Positions 26,600-35,661 are shown, counted from the stretch's first letter. The stretch: 64,000 nt of DNA from GCA-2401155 sp045047085 (GCA_045047085.1 JASFYT010000004.1:102361-166360); one strand, 5' to 3'. The notes: a model not told the origin generated them from the sequence alone. Translations and numbers: made by a program.

Positions 26600-28201
26600 C
26601 TATCGCCCTTTACCCGCAAGCTTGTGTGCAAGCATTGTTCCAGAACCAGCACCAACGCCCGCTCCTGGCCAGGTGGATGCACCAATTTGATATAGATTTT
26701 TGATTGGCGTTTTCCAGTCTGACCAACCAAATGTCGGACGGAATAAAAAATTCTGAGTCAGATGATGGCTACCACATATCTGGTCTCCACCCACCAGATT
26801 TGGATTTTCCCGTTGTAAATCGAGGGGTGAAAACACAGCTTTTCCAATGATTTTTGAGCGTATCCCCGGAGTATAGTTTTCCAAAATATCCAATACGCGT
26901 TCGTAATATTGTCCTTTTATGTCATCCCAGTCAGTGCCATCAATTTCACCTTTCGCGTCACCTTCGATATTTGCCGGCAACACCCTGACCTGCACCCATA
27001 ATATATGTTTGCCTTCGGGCGCTCTGTCCGGGTCAATTGCGGTTGGTTGTCCAACAACGATCACCGGCGTAGCTGGTAACAAACCATCCATGGCTTGGGT
27101 ATAAGCTTCCGCCATGGTTCTCATTGTTGGTGCGACGTGGACATAAGCAAAGGTTTCAAGGTCCTTGCCAGCCTGCCATTCAAGCTTACTATCCAGCGCA
27201 AGATGAATCATCATAGTACCTGGCGCATGCTCGAACTTCTTCATGGCATCGTCGAAATTTTCATCCCCACTACCGTTCGAAAGTAATTTACTGCACAAAT
27301 TACTAGGAGCAACACTGGTAATAACTGCACTTTTAGAAATTACGACACGACCATCGCGCAGCATGATACCTGTTGCCTTGTTGGTATCGGTCAATATCTC
27401 GACAACCTCACAATCTGTATGAATACGACAGCCCGAAGCTTCCGCCATACCAACCATCGCCTTGATCATCGTATCAGCGCCGTTCTTACCTATTACCATG
27501 CCGAATGACTGGTTTGCCATGCCTTCAAGATAGGGAAACATCGCCCCACCCGCTTGATCCGGTGGAAAATCAAGATGCATCCCCCAACTGGCAAGGGCCA
27601 CTTTTAATTCTGTGCTTTCAAAATTCTCATTTAAAAATTTGCGCGGTGAAGACAATAGAAGTTTAGCCATCTCGGCAACAAATTTAACGCCACCAAAACG
27701 CCATGCTTTAAAGGCAGATTTAGCCAGTGACCAAGGGGTCATCGGCGAACCCAGCATTCCAAATAAATGTGGTGCAATGTCCCCGAAACGAGCAACCATG
27801 GTGCGCCAGCGCTGACTGTCAGATTTTGAGAATTTTTCAAGGCAGATGCAACTAACTTCTATATCACTGGAAATACCTACCCATTTTCCTTCGGGGAATA
27901 CTGATGCGAAACAATCGTTGACCGGCGTAAATTCCAAGCCATGTTCTGATAATTCAGCAGCAAATTCCTGATGGAAAGGTGACCCGGCAAATAGACTCAA
28001 ATTCATTGCGGCGATATCATGCCTAAACCCCGGGAGGGTCAGCTCTCTGGTTTGAACCGATCCACCGACAACCGGATTTAGTTCAAACATCCCTACGGTC
28101 CAACCCTTGCGCGATAATATTATCGCCGCAGCAAGCGCATTGTGTCCCCCACCAACAAAAATTGCATCATATTCTGTCGTCAAATCAGTTACTCTATCCA
28201 T
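26600..28201 (-). CDS. Phytoene dehydrogenase-like FAD oxidoreductase (copy 1)
   Basis: A 533-residue flavoprotein of the phytoene desaturase/amine oxidase superfamily. The FAD motif is AIFVGGGHNALAAAIILSRKGWTVGMFELNPVVGGSV near the N-terminus. The second half contains an FAD-contact block (YQIGASTWPGAGVGAGSGTMLAHKLAGKG). Bacterial members outside carotenoid clusters are mostly uncharacterised. It is divergent from the second cyclase gene and resembles the protein encoded at 29173-30744, its probable paralogue. No carotenoid genes are present, so a carotenoid role is unlikely. It may oxidise an intermediate of the pathway. Confidence 0.88.
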   Translation of the reverse strand: MDRVTDLTTEYDAIFVGGGHNALAAAIILSRKGWTVGMFELNPVVGGSVQTRELTLPGFRHDIAAMNLSLFAGSPFHQEFAAELSEHGLEFTPVNDCFASVFPEGKWVGISSDIEVSCICLEKFSKSDSQRWRTMVARFGDIAPHLFGMLGSPMTPWSLAKSAFKAWRFGGVKFVAEMAKLLLSSPRKFLNENFESTELKVALASWGMHLDFPPDQAGGAMFPYLEGMANQSFGMVIGKNGADTMIKAMVGMAEASGCRIHTDCEVVEILTDTNKATGIMLRDGRVVISKSAVITSVAPSNLCSKLLSNGSGDENFDDAMKKFEHAPGTMMIHLALDSKLEWQAGKDLETFAYVHVAPTMRTMAEAYTQAMDGLLPATPVIVVGQPTAIDPDRAPEGKHILWVQVRVLPANIEGDAKGEIDGTDWDDIKGQYYERVLDILENYTPGIRSKIIGKAVFSPLDLQRENPNLVGGDQICGSHHLTQNFLFRPTFGWSDWKTPIKNLYQIGASTWPGAGVGAGSGTMLAHKLAGKGR

Positions 28202-28241
28202 AATGTCAAAAAATATCTGCGTATAAATTCACTTCCAGATA

Positions 28242-28255
28242 CTTGCATATTCATA
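28242..28255 (-). promoter_or_regulatory. MarR-type operator-like motif
   Basis: Read on the minus strand, TATGAATATGCAAG shares ATGAATATGCA with the site at 10878-10891 and resembles the inverted repeat at 12275-12288. It lies in the 110-bp gap between the divergent flavoprotein and cyclase genes, where a regulator would control both directions. Confidence 0.45.
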
Positions 28256-28311
28256 TAAATTTGTCTACCATACATTCGGATTTTGAAATAATTGAGGGAA
28301 GGATTTCAATC

Positions 28312-29100
28312 GTGATCGCCAAAGATATTGTGAACAACCTAGGAGCAATGCTGATTTCAGGAGAGGTGGAAGTAGTGGACTTGACGGGGCCACTTGGACC
28401 CGAAACTCCTATTATTCAGCTTCCACCAGAATTGGCTGTTCCGACGCCAAAAGTCGAAATACACCAGATATCGCGATATGACGATGATGGTCCTTGGTGG
28501 GCCTGGAACTGGTTGAAACTGGGCGAACATTCCGGCACCCATTTCGATGCCCCGCAACACTGGGTTACCGGCAAGGATTTTAAGGACGGAACTACTGACA
28601 CCATCGATCCAAAGAATTTCGTAGCTCCGGTCAATGTGATTGATTGTTCGAAAGAGTCCGCAGAAAACCCGGACTTTCTTTTAACTGCAGATGCAGTGCG
28701 AGCATGGGAAGACCAAAATGGCAAAATTTTGCAGGGTGAATGGGTTGTTATGCGAACGGATTGGTACAAGCGTGGCGATTCAGAAGAGCAGTTTTTAAAC
28801 GCCGACGAGACTGGGCCACATTCGCCGGGTCCGACTGGAGAATGTATTGAGTATATCATATCGACAGGGGCAATAGGCTGGGGTTCGGAAACCATTGGCA
28901 CCGATGCCGGTCAGGCAGCTGGCATGGAGCCACCTTTTCCCGCACACTCTATGATGCACAAAGCTAACCGTTATGGTTTGGCAAGTCTGGCGCATCTTGA
29001 TCAGTTGCCTGCAAAAGGCGCAATTCTGATTGTTGCGCCTCTGAAAATCGTCAATGGCACAGGTAGTCCTATTCGCGCGCTTGCTATCAAACCTCGATAG
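28312..29100 (+). CDS. Cyclase-family metal hydrolase, isatin hydrolase-like (copy 2)
   Basis: 262 residues from the GTG at 28312, chosen because GAGGGAAGGA lies 8 nt upstream; the frame is open further up. The metal motif H73-S-G-T-H77-F-D79-A-P-Q-H83 is complete, and the GTDAGQ and HLDQLPAKGAI blocks are shared with the cyclase at 17574. It differs in the substrate-facing segment (PWWAWNWLKLGEHSG in place of PAWKWNNISMSEHTG), so the two may act on different substrates. It starts a plus-strand group with the second flavoprotein, a MarR regulator, a VOC protein and the IorAB-like genes. Confidence 0.85.
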   Translation: MIAKDIVNNLGAMLISGEVEVVDLTGPLGPETPIIQLPPELAVPTPKVEIHQISRYDDDGPWWAWNWLKLGEHSGTHFDAPQHWVTGKDFKDGTTDTIDPKNFVAPVNVIDCSKESAENPDFLLTADAVRAWEDQNGKILQGEWVVMRTDWYKRGDSEEQFLNADETGPHSPGPTGECIEYIISTGAIGWGSETIGTDAGQAAGMEPPFPAHSMMHKANRYGLASLAHLDQLPAKGAILIVAPLKIVNGTGSPIRALAIKPR

Positions 29101-29172
29101 GTGGTCGATTAACGGCAACCGATAGCAATTTTCTTCGATGAGACCCCATATTGAGCAATTAGGATATTGGTT

Positions 29173-30744
29173 TTGAGTCCTTACGATCATATCATTGTGG
29201 GCAGTGGCATAAACTCACTGGTATGCGCTGCCTTGCTTGGCAAAGCCGGTAAAAAAGTTTTGTTGCTTGAACGCAATGATATGATTGGTGGCTGCATCAG
29301 AACAGAAGAAATCATCGCGCCGGGTTTCGTTCATGATGTTTTGGCAACAACCTTTGTGTTGTTTACTACATCCCCCGCTTACAGAGAACTGGCGGATGAT
29401 TTAGCGCGGCATGGGTTGGAATTTTGTCAGGCCAAATTTCCAACTGGAGTCCTATTGCCAAATGGCAATTCTGCTCTGATCACGATGGATCGCGAAGAAA
29501 ATATCGCTATGTTCAACAAGATTGCCGCGGGCGATGGCGATGCTCATCGTGAAGCGGTTGAATCAATTGAGCAAAACGCAGATTTGATTTTTGGGTTGTT
29601 GGGTAGTGACTTATGGAGCTGGCGTACGGCACTCATGCTAGCAAAACAAGCCCGAAAACGTGGCTTAAGGGGGCTGGCCTCTTTCTTTGGAGAATCCTTA
29701 GGCACGGCGAGACATTGGTTAGAAAGTGATTTTCATTCGGAAATTTCAAAAGCACTTTGGGCACCATGGGTATTGCACACGGGACTTGGTCCCGAAAGCT
29801 CCTATTCTGCACAAATGGGCCGCGTAATCGCTTTTGCAATTGAGGCCGCCGGCGCTCCGGTAGTTAAGGGCGGTGCTAAGAATATATTGGCCGCGTTTCA
29901 GGCATTAATTGAAGAAAATGGCGGTGAGATCCGTACTTGCACCGACGTTGACAAGATCATTGTAGAAGGCGGGCGCGCTGCGGGCGTCATGCTGACAGAC
30001 GGAGAAAAATTACGGGCGTCTTCGGGAATTATTTGCTCAGTCACACCCAACCAATTTTACAACCGTCTCCTCGAATCGCCCGCCAGCACCGATGCGGATG
30101 CTACGCAAAAATTCAAACCTGGTAAGAGTAATTTTCAGCTCCATTACGCTTTGAACGGTCCGTTAAAATGGAACAACTCCGATCTTAATGACGTTGCTCT
30201 ACTGCACATTACAGATGGGCTGGACGGAGTATCAAAAGCCTCCAATGAAGCTGAACGAGGCATGTTACCTGAAACTCCTACGATTTGTCTGGGTCAACCA
30301 AGTTCTTTTGATTCAACAAGAGCACCTGCAGGAAAAGCAATCCTTTGGCTGCAAATGCCCGAAACTCCGCGGCACATTAAAGGAGATACAAGTGGTGTCA
30401 TCAACGTTCCAGAAGATGGTAAATGGAATGAACAAGTTCGTGAAGCCTATGCCGACCGTATTGAAAATATTCTACGCCAACATATAGTAAATTTCGACGA
30501 ACTGGTGATTGGTCGAAAGGCCATTTCTCCTGCTGATTTGGAAGTCATGAACATGAATTTGGAAGGCGGCGATCCCTATGGAGGCTATTGTGGATTGGAC
30601 CAGTTTTTTATCTGGCGGCCTTTCAAACACAGCAAAAATCATAACACGAATATTAAATATCTATTCCACATTGGTGCATCGACCCATCCTGGACCGGGAC
30701 TTGGCGGAGGATCAGGGTATCTCGTTGCAAAAAGGTTGAGTTAA
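29173..30744 (+). CDS. Phytoene dehydrogenase-like FAD oxidoreductase (copy 2)
   Basis: About 523 residues. The TTG at 29173 is preferred because AGGA lies 8 nt before it; a TTG at 29167 is in the same frame. The FAD motif is HIIVGSGINSLVCAALLGKAGKKVLLLERNDMIGGCI, and the C-terminal block YLFHIGASTHPGPGLGGGSGYLVAKRL matches the copy at 26600-28201. Two such flavoproteins on either side of a cyclase gene suggest they act on related substrates or as partners. The MarR gene begins one base after the stop. The substrate is unknown. Confidence 0.88.
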   Translation: MSPYDHIIVGSGINSLVCAALLGKAGKKVLLLERNDMIGGCIRTEEIIAPGFVHDVLATTFVLFTTSPAYRELADDLARHGLEFCQAKFPTGVLLPNGNSALITMDREENIAMFNKIAAGDGDAHREAVESIEQNADLIFGLLGSDLWSWRTALMLAKQARKRGLRGLASFFGESLGTARHWLESDFHSEISKALWAPWVLHTGLGPESSYSAQMGRVIAFAIEAAGAPVVKGGAKNILAAFQALIEENGGEIRTCTDVDKIIVEGGRAAGVMLTDGEKLRASSGIICSVTPNQFYNRLLESPASTDADATQKFKPGKSNFQLHYALNGPLKWNNSDLNDVALLHITDGLDGVSKASNEAERGMLPETPTICLGQPSSFDSTRAPAGKAILWLQMPETPRHIKGDTSGVINVPEDGKWNEQVREAYADRIENILRQHIVNFDELVIGRKAISPADLEVMNMNLEGGDPYGGYCGLDQFFIWRPFKHSKNHNTNIKYLFHIGASTHPGPGLGGGSGYLVAKRLS

Positions 30745-30745
30745 C

Positions 30746-31258
30746 ATGGTTGTCAAAACAAAAAATGCAAAAACAGCAGGCAATTCTACTCCTGTATTAC
30801 AAACTAAAATACCTTCTTTAGGTGAAATAGGGTTATCGAGGTTCGAACCTTATTTGATGAATAGAATAATGGGCCGCTGGAATGCAAATTTGCAAGAACG
30901 GATGTCGACCCGAGGGCTAACAGTGGTGAAAATGCGTACGCTGGCGGTGCTTTCAGTTATTCCTGAATTAACCGTAAGCCAATTGTCCGTCTACTCAGTC
31001 ATTGAACAATCCACCTTGAGTCGCTCACTGGATGCCATGGTGGAGCAGGGCTTCATAAATCGTGAGCCCGGAAAAAATGATGGTCGTGTTCGAGAGATTG
31101 TCATCACAACAAAAGGTCGTGAAGCTTTCGAGGCATTTTGGCCGGATATGTACGAAAATTATAATAACTTATTTCTAGGTGTTGAAGAGGCTGAAAGGGA
31201 CGCATTTTTGAAGACATTGAATAAATTACTCGAGAACATCCGCAAAAACGAGTTGTAG
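30746..31258 (+). CDS. MarR family transcriptional regulator (second)
   Basis: 170 residues with a winged-helix MarR domain: ELTVSQLSVYSVIEQSTLSRSLDAMVEQGFINREPGKNDGRVREIVITTKGREAFE. An N-terminal extension of about 35 residues is rich in Lys, Thr and Asn. It begins one base after the flavoprotein stop, so it is cotranscribed with the genes it may control. It differs clearly from the MarR at 11735-12211. Either could bind the motif shared by three intergenic regions. Confidence 0.9.
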   Translation: MVVKTKNAKTAGNSTPVLQTKIPSLGEIGLSRFEPYLMNRIMGRWNANLQERMSTRGLTVVKMRTLAVLSVIPELTVSQLSVYSVIEQSTLSRSLDAMVEQGFINREPGKNDGRVREIVITTKGREAFEAFWPDMYENYNNLFLGVEEAERDAFLKTLNKLLENIRKNEL

Positions 31259-31317
31259 TGCCCTACATTAGAGTTTTTGATATCCACTAAACCTTGCCTG
31301 AAATCTGGAGACAAAAA

Positions 31318-31920
31318 ATGAGCAGAAAAATAGAAATGATGCTATTGAGTTGTGTCTTTGGACTATGTCTGGCAACTGCTGCCAATGCTGAGCCAATGCC
31401 GGGCATGCGAGGGGTCGACCATATTGGTTTAACAGTGCCCGACCTTAATGAGGCTGAATCATTTTTTACCGACGTACTTGGCTGCAAAACGGCAACCAGT
31501 TTTGGTCCTTTCCGAGATGACAAAGGTACTTTCATGCAGGACCTTGTGGATGTAGATCCACGCGCTGTGATTGAAAAAATAACGTTGGTTCGTTGCGGAT
31601 TTGGTTCAAATATTGAATTGTTTAAATATACTGCTCCTGATCAAAAAATCGTACGCCCTCGCAATAGTGATATCGGTGGCCATCATATTGGGATTTACGT
31701 CGAGGACATTGCTGCGGCAGCGGAATATTTTAAGAAGAATGGCATTAAAACAAAAATGGGGCCGGTGCCAATTGCGGAAGGCCCCGTAGCGGGTCAAAGT
31801 ATTCTATATTTCTTTGCACCTTGGGGCTTGCAGATGGAGGCCATCTCTTATCCCAAAGGTATGGCATATGAAAAATCTGCCACGACTGTTTTATGGTCAT
31901 CACGCAATCCCTCCAAATAA
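31318..31920 (+). CDS. Exported VOC (glyoxalase/dioxygenase fold) protein
   Basis: 200 residues from the ATG at 31318, which has CTGGAG 8 nt upstream. An N-terminal signal peptide (MSRKIEMMLLSCVFGLCLATAANA) precedes a vicinal-oxygen-chelate domain. That domain starts MRGVDHIGLTVPDLNEAESFFTDVLGCK and has a second half GGHHIGIYVEDIAAAAEYFKKNG. Likely metal ligands are the His in VDHIGLTV and in the HHIGI strand, and Glu in MEAISYP. Most VOC enzymes are cytoplasmic, so the export signal is unusual. It may bind or convert the substrate in the periplasm before uptake. Downstream is the IorA-like gene after 15 bp. Confidence 0.85.
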   Translation: MSRKIEMMLLSCVFGLCLATAANAEPMPGMRGVDHIGLTVPDLNEAESFFTDVLGCKTATSFGPFRDDKGTFMQDLVDVDPRAVIEKITLVRCGFGSNIELFKYTAPDQKIVRPRNSDIGGHHIGIYVEDIAAAAEYFKKNGIKTKMGPVPIAEGPVAGQSILYFFAPWGLQMEAISYPKGMAYEKSATTVLWSSRNPSK

Positions 31921-31935
31921 GTGTAGAAATTAAAA

Positions 31936-34086
31936 ATGGCTGAACGATCATTCAAAAAAGAAGTAGAACACCTCCGTTTGGGCGCGGGTGATATTTTTCA
32001 CGGCGAGGGCATTTTGGCTATCACCAAAGCTCTGCTGCAATGCGGTGTTGGTTATGTAGGCGGTTATCAGGGAGCGCCGATTTCACATTTGATGGATGTG
32101 CTTTCTGATGCTCAGGATGTACTCGGCGAATTGGGAGTTCGCTTTGAAGCTAATGCTTCTGAAGCAGCCGCTGCGGCCATGTTAGCGGCTTCTGTTCACT
32201 ACCCCATCCGGGGGGCCGTCACATTTAAATCGCCTGTGGGAACCAATGTGGCCTCCGATGCATTGGCTAATCTGGCATCGGGCGGCGTCACCGGTGGCGC
32301 GCTGATCATTGTTGGCGAAGATTATGGTGAAGGCTCCTCAATCATGCAGGAACGCATTCATCCTTTCGCAATGAAATCGCAAATTTGGCTGCTTGATCCC
32401 CGCCCGAATCTACCATCGATTGTACGCGCCGTTGAAACGGGATTTGAACTTTCGGAAACATCAAACACGCCGGTTATGCTGGAAGTTCGCATTCGCGCTT
32501 GTCACGTTTATGGCTCCTTTGAAACCAAGGATAACAAAAAGCCATCGCTGTCAGTTAAGGACGCGCTTGATAAGCCGTTGCGCGATACGGGTCGCATCGT
32601 GTTGCCGCCTGCATCCTATCTGCATGAGCATGAAAAAATCGAAAAACGCTGGCCCGCTGCGGTTGAATATATCACCAAAAACAAACTGAATGAGTTCTTT
32701 GGCCCTAAAACCGGCAAGGTTGGCATTGTCATGCAAGGCGGTTTGTATAATGGGGTCATACGCGCCTTGCAGCGTCTGGGTTTGGCTGATATTTACGGTG
32801 AATGTGACGTTCCACTTTATGTGTTGAATGTCACCTATCCGCTTTGTGATGATGAATTTTTGTCCTTCTGTGAAGGCCTCGACAGCGTATTAGTGGTAGA
32901 AGAGGGACAGCCCGAATTCATCGAACAGGCGATGCGTTCTATCTTGCATAAATCAGATTTGACCATCAAATTGGCTGGCAAGGGCGTCCTACCGATGGCT
33001 GGTGAATATACCGGCGAAATAATGCTCAAAAGTATCACCACCTATCTAAAAGAAAATTGCCCCGAAATACTGCCCGCAAGAAACCGGTCACCGAACCGTG
33101 AAGTGGAAATAACTGACCTGGACAAATTAGCAAAAAATGTTCCCCCACGCCCACCCGGTTTTTGTACAGGTTGCCCCGAACGACCCATATTTGCAGCCAT
33201 GAAAATGGTGGATACTGAACTCGGACCCCATCAAATTGCGTCCGATATCGGGTGTCACTTGTTTTCTATTATGCCACCGTTTGAACTGGGTGGAACTACT
33301 ATGGGGTTTGGCCTTGGCCCTGCCTCTAACGCCGCTTTTGACGGCGGGGGAAAACGCCGGCCGATTTCTTTTATGGGTGATGGTGGCTTTTGGCATAACG
33401 GACTTTCGACCAGCATTGGCAATGCCGTATATAACCGCTCTGACGGGGTGATTGTGATCGTTGATAATTTCTATTCTGCGGCCACTGGCGGTCAGGATTT
33501 ATTGTCATCGCGCGCGGATAATCCGTCTAAATCAACCAACCATCCGATCAAGAAAGCACTGGAAGGTGTGGGCGTTGAGTGGATCAGGCAGATTGATAAT
33601 ACCTATGATGTTTCAACCATGCGAGACACTTTGGAAGAGGCTTTGACCACGGATCACAAAGGCCCGAAGGTTATTGTTGCTTCGTCCGAATGTATGTTGA
33701 ACAAACAACGCAGGGAAAAGCCACTTCAACGCAAGAATATACAAAATGGCATCAGAATTGCGAAGCCGCGATTTGGCATCGATGAAGAGGTTTGTACCGG
33801 CGACCATGCCTGTATGCGTCTTTCAGGCTGTCCATCTCTGACCATCAAGAAACTGGACGATCCGCTGCGCGATGATCCGGTGGCGTATATTGACCAATCC
33901 TGCGTCGGGTGTGGAAACTGTGGCGAAGTAGCTGATGCAGCTGTGCTATGTCCATCTTTTTACAAAGCAGAAATTATTCATAATCCTTCAAAATTTGAGA
34001 CCATTGTTGCGAGTTTACGCAGCCGGGTCATCAACTGGCTACAGAACAGGCGTTCACGTTCCAGACTTGAGTTTGGGAATGGCTGA
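31936..34086 (+). CDS. iorA: Indolepyruvate-type 2-oxoacid:ferredoxin oxidoreductase, alpha subunit
   Basis: A 716-residue TPP enzyme that oxidatively decarboxylates aryl 2-oxoacids to acyl-CoA with ferredoxin as acceptor. The N-terminal pyrimidine-binding part has GYVGGYQGAPISHLMDVL. Then comes the family motif PRPPGFCTGCPERP and the TPP/Mg loop GDGGFWHNGLSTSIGNAVYN...VIVDN. The C-terminal ferredoxin domain has CTGDHACMRLSGCPSL and CVGCGNCGEVADAAVLCPSF, enough cysteines for two [4Fe-4S] clusters. The beta-subunit gene begins 3 bp later. Isatinate, the product of isatin hydrolysis, is an aryl 2-oxoacid, so this enzyme could make anthraniloyl-CoA from it. That last step is inference. Confidence 0.9.
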   Translation: MAERSFKKEVEHLRLGAGDIFHGEGILAITKALLQCGVGYVGGYQGAPISHLMDVLSDAQDVLGELGVRFEANASEAAAAAMLAASVHYPIRGAVTFKSPVGTNVASDALANLASGGVTGGALIIVGEDYGEGSSIMQERIHPFAMKSQIWLLDPRPNLPSIVRAVETGFELSETSNTPVMLEVRIRACHVYGSFETKDNKKPSLSVKDALDKPLRDTGRIVLPPASYLHEHEKIEKRWPAAVEYITKNKLNEFFGPKTGKVGIVMQGGLYNGVIRALQRLGLADIYGECDVPLYVLNVTYPLCDDEFLSFCEGLDSVLVVEEGQPEFIEQAMRSILHKSDLTIKLAGKGVLPMAGEYTGEIMLKSITTYLKENCPEILPARNRSPNREVEITDLDKLAKNVPPRPPGFCTGCPERPIFAAMKMVDTELGPHQIASDIGCHLFSIMPPFELGGTTMGFGLGPASNAAFDGGGKRRPISFMGDGGFWHNGLSTSIGNAVYNRSDGVIVIVDNFYSAATGGQDLLSSRADNPSKSTNHPIKKALEGVGVEWIRQIDNTYDVSTMRDTLEEALTTDHKGPKVIVASSECMLNKQRREKPLQRKNIQNGIRIAKPRFGIDEEVCTGDHACMRLSGCPSLTIKKLDDPLRDDPVAYIDQSCVGCGNCGEVADAAVLCPSFYKAEIIHNPSKFETIVASLRSRVINWLQNRRSRSRLEFGNG

Positions 34087-34089
34087 ACA

Positions 34090-35661
34090 ATGACTTCAAA
34101 GATTAAATTGGACAAAAAGGCGGAACGGGATTACCGCGTCGATGCAATAATCAAAATGGCGATTTTGGCGGTTGGCGGTCAGGGCGGAGGTGTGCTTTCC
34201 AGCTGGATTGTGGACGTTGCGAAGCGCAATAATTACCATGTTCAGGCAACCAGTGTTGCGGGCGTTGCACAACGCACCGGAGCCACCATTTATTATCTGG
34301 AGATGCTGCCGTCTTCAAAACGGCGTCCGGTATTTTCCCTTGCACCCTCACCTGGCGATGTGGATATCGTGATCTCGGCAGAACTGATGGAAGCAGGACG
34401 CGCGATCATGCGTGGCTTTGTTACGCCAGACCGCACCACGCTGATCACCTCGACACACAGGGCCTTTGCCACGGCGGAAAAAATTGTGCCGGGCGATGCG
34501 ATTGCTGATTCAGGACAAGTTTATGAAATTGCAAAGGATGCCTGCGACAGGCTGATCGCCTTCGACATGGAAACCATTGCCATTGACGCAGGCAGCGTTG
34601 TTTCGGCAAGCCTGTTTGGTGCATTGGCCGGTTCGGGAGCAATGCCATTTGCACAACAAACATATGAAGATACAATTACTGCATCTGGGCGAGGCGTAGA
34701 AGCAAGCCTGAAAGCATTCCGCGCTGGCTATCTAAAGGCGCAAGAAGAAGACACTGCACTAGAGTTGAACCCGTTGCCGAGTAATGCCGATGTTGTTTCA
34801 TCATCCGGCCCTAAAGTCCCTGACTTTCTGTTGGCAGATTGGGAAAAGCTACAATTGCGCGTACATGCAATGCCGCAAGAGGTGCAGGCAATGGTCCAAT
34901 CGGGATTGAATAAGGTGATTGATTTTCAGGATCTCGCCTATGGGGCTGAATATCTAGACTTTATCGAGCGGGTCCTGACAATAAAACCTGATTCCGGTTC
35001 TGAACTCACCATTACCGCTGCAAAATACATAGCCAATGCCATGGCATATGACGACATGATTTATGTGTCAGATGTCAAAACACGTAAATCGCGTTTTGAC
35101 AGAATTAAAAAAGATATTGCGATTGGTGACAAGAACGTCTTGCGCATCACCGAATATTTTCACCCAGGTGCAAGCGAGTTTTGCAGCATGATGCCACTTC
35201 GGTTGGGGCAAATGATTGAAGCAAGTCCGAAATTATTCAAAGGACTAGACTGGCTGGTAAATCGGGGACGCAGGGTGCGCACCGACACCTTATTCTGGTT
35301 CATAATGCTTTATCTCGTCAGTGGTCTTAAGCGGTTTCGACGCAAACTGCTTCGCCATGATGTAGAACAAAAACATCTGAAATTATGGTTGAATACAGCA
35401 CTTTCATATGCCGATAGCAATTATGACCTAGCCACCGAAACATTAAAATGTCGTCGCCTTATCAAAGGCTATAGTGATACCCATCGCCGTGGTGTGTCAA
35501 AGTTCGATAGGGTTCTAGCAAGTATTGAATTGGTTAAAGCACGCGACGACGCCGCCGATTGGGCCCGGCGATTGCGCGAGGCTGCTCTAAACGATGTTGA
35601 TGGTAAAATGCTTGATGGTGCTATTGAAACTATTGCGTCTTTTATGCACACAGAAAAATAG
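34090..35661 (+). CDS. iorB: Indolepyruvate-type 2-oxoacid:ferredoxin oxidoreductase, beta subunit, long form
   Basis: A 523-residue protein. The first ~200 residues are the 2-oxoacid oxidoreductase gamma/beta domain (AVGGQGGGVLSSWIVDVAKRNNYHVQATSVAGVAQRTGATIYYLEM) that completes the IorAB active site. The remaining ~300 residues form an alpha-helical extension seen in long proteobacterial IorB proteins, with conserved segments such as AMAYDDMIYVSDVKTRKSRFDRIK and EYFHPGASEFCSMMP. It follows the alpha gene by 3 bp. It is the last gene of the catabolic cluster. Confidence 0.9.
   Translation: MTSKIKLDKKAERDYRVDAIIKMAILAVGGQGGGVLSSWIVDVAKRNNYHVQATSVAGVAQRTGATIYYLEMLPSSKRRPVFSLAPSPGDVDIVISAELMEAGRAIMRGFVTPDRTTLITSTHRAFATAEKIVPGDAIADSGQVYEIAKDACDRLIAFDMETIAIDAGSVVSASLFGALAGSGAMPFAQQTYEDTITASGRGVEASLKAFRAGYLKAQEEDTALELNPLPSNADVVSSSGPKVPDFLLADWEKLQLRVHAMPQEVQAMVQSGLNKVIDFQDLAYGAEYLDFIERVLTIKPDSGSELTITAAKYIANAMAYDDMIYVSDVKTRKSRFDRIKKDIAIGDKNVLRITEYFHPGASEFCSMMPLRLGQMIEASPKLFKGLDWLVNRGRRVRTDTLFWFIMLYLVSGLKRFRRKLLRHDVEQKHLKLWLNTALSYADSNYDLATETLKCRRLIKGYSDTHRRGVSKFDRVLASIELVKARDDAADWARRLREAALNDVDGKMLDGAIETIASFMHTEK

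Noticed and set aside
26600..30744. Carotenoid biosynthesis function for the phytoene-dehydrogenase-like genes
   Set aside because: No crtB, crtE or other carotenoid gene is near, and the neighbours are aromatic catabolism genes.
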